64,000 nucleotides of DNA from Hetaerina americana (Eukaryota > Arthropoda > Insecta > Odonata > Calopterygidae), in contig JAKTNV010000002.1 of assembly GCA_022747635.1 (NCBI GenBank), positions 109,271,869-109,335,868 of the forward strand. Reading direction: 5' to 3'. The position numbers and the translations under genes were made by a program. The notes beneath the pieces are model-generated. The model had not been told where the DNA came from. It ran no database searches and worked only from the letters and a program-made list of their open reading frames with translations. How positions within the stretch are numbered: position 1 is the stretch's first letter; the number at the start of each line of letters is the position of its first letter. Below, one piece after another: positions 63,013 through 64,000 of the stretch.

Positions 63013-64000
63013 CTGAAATTACAAAAATGCTTTATTTTTAAAAACATTTCCCAACAAAAATGCATACAACGGCAAGAATAGTGAGATGTTTAAACATAGT
63101 AATGTGTTAAGAAGCAAGAAACCACCAACCAGTTAAGCTATGCCAGTTTTATCCCTACAAATCAACATCTTGTTTAGTGCAAATTTAAGAAACATATATG
63201 TACATGGCGAGGAAACAAGTTTCAAGTTTAGGTAGCATTTACCTCTTTAAAACTAACAATATAATTGAGCCTGTTAATAATTCTCACCACTTTTCAGTGA
63301 AAATATAACCATGTTGACCCCCATGCAAAAGTTGATATTCCTTTTCACAATTTAAACATACCCTTTCAACAATGTAGGAATTCTTAGGGCTCATTACTTT
63401 GAAATTCTATTGAAAAATCGATAATGAAATCAATTTAGATAATTTTTTGTCTAAATTAATCAGATATTCACATCTGGTAAAACCATGGAAGATGCTGAAA
63501 GAGGAATTGCCTAAGGCTACCACATGCATCCAAGCTAATGAAAATCTGCCCCTTAAACAGATGCATACGTATTCCTTTCTTGACCTACTTCACACATGAC
63601 TATGTTTCATAGTGAGGAATTAGAAGTAAGGTGAATCATGAAAATTGTCACTTTTTCCATAAACTACATAGATTTTATGGAATGTTGGCAATTTCACAAT
63701 TCATTAAAAACCCCTATGGATTCAAAAACACACTGACTGGAGCCAATGCATGACCCCATATTCAAAAGGTAAAATGGAGCAAGGGAATGGATGAAAACCT
63801 TAAAACCTTAGTACAATAATAAAAAAAACCATTTAAAATTTCAATTCAATAAAACCAGTTTAAAACACTGCCTCTTAAATCCATCCCACTTAATTAGATT
63901 CTTTACAATTCTCCAGAACTTTCCCATGAAGGCCATCAATCCACTACTGCTTTACACCCTGCTATTGGCCGCTCTTAACATTGATTTTCTTTCCCCTTTG
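63013..64000 (-). other. Upstream intron/5' flank of pps
   Basis: AT-rich sequence above the first coding exon, ending in the TTTCAG acceptor. I see no CpG-rich promoter or first exon, so the transcription start is probably beyond the window. Confidence 0.6.

Noticed and set aside
1..64000. CRISPR arrays, operons, rRNA or functional tRNA genes
   Set aside because: No regularly spaced repeats, no polycistronic gene layout, and no convincing cloverleaf or rRNA sequence seen on either strand.

Overview
This is eukaryotic DNA, most likely from an insect. It is AT-rich, with long CpG-poor introns and canonical GT-AG splice sites. It carries remnants of piggyBac, mariner, pogo/Tigger, Helitron, CR1-like and tRNA-derived SINE elements. 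I cannot name the order with confidence.

One large minus-strand gene fills almost the whole window. I reconstructed 20 coding exons between 63012 and 227. Their splice phases join without a break into one open frame of 1909 codons including the stop (1908 aa). The product has, in order: an acidic and RG-rich N-terminus, an RG-rich/AT-hook-like segment, a long acidic run, a PHD finger (about 766-815), a small Cys4 module (about 935-953), a TFIIS central domain (about 1309-1416), a Lys/Arg/Ser-rich linker and a SPOC domain (about 1700-1850). It then ends about 60 residues later. This is the architecture of DIDO1/PHF3 proteins, represented in Drosophila by Pps (protein partner of Snf). In that family the PHD reads histone H3 tails, the TFIIS-like domain docks on RNA polymerase II, and SPOC binds its phosphorylated C-terminal domain or other partners, linking chromatin to elongation and RNA processing.

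No other host gene is supported. The introns hold decayed mobile elements. From low to high coordinates: a CR1-like 3' end with SINE pieces (3.6-4.4 kb); a Helitron ORF fragment followed by a strong hairpin (11.8-12.7 kb); a mariner and two piggyBac-like remnants (14.9-18.5 kb); a reverse-transcriptase fragment (18.6-18.8 kb); an inverted-repeat foldback (20.8-21.0 kb); a tRNA-derived SINE (22.8-23.1 kb); a mariner (24.4-24.9 kb); further CR1-like tails (27.2, 52.6 and 62.0 kb); SINE-like copies (30.6 and 34.2 kb); three mariner derivatives (43.4-45.7 kb); and a pogo/Tigger remnant (49.3-50.5 kb).

The most unusual non-repeat signal is a CpG-rich block of about 1.1 kb (about 38.2-39.3 kb) in intron 5. 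It lies between the exons encoding the PHD finger and contains a TATA-like motif on the plus strand. It looks like an internal or antisense promoter in an otherwise CpG-depleted gene body. The gene's transcription start lies outside the window, or in the unannotated kilobase above 63.0 kb.
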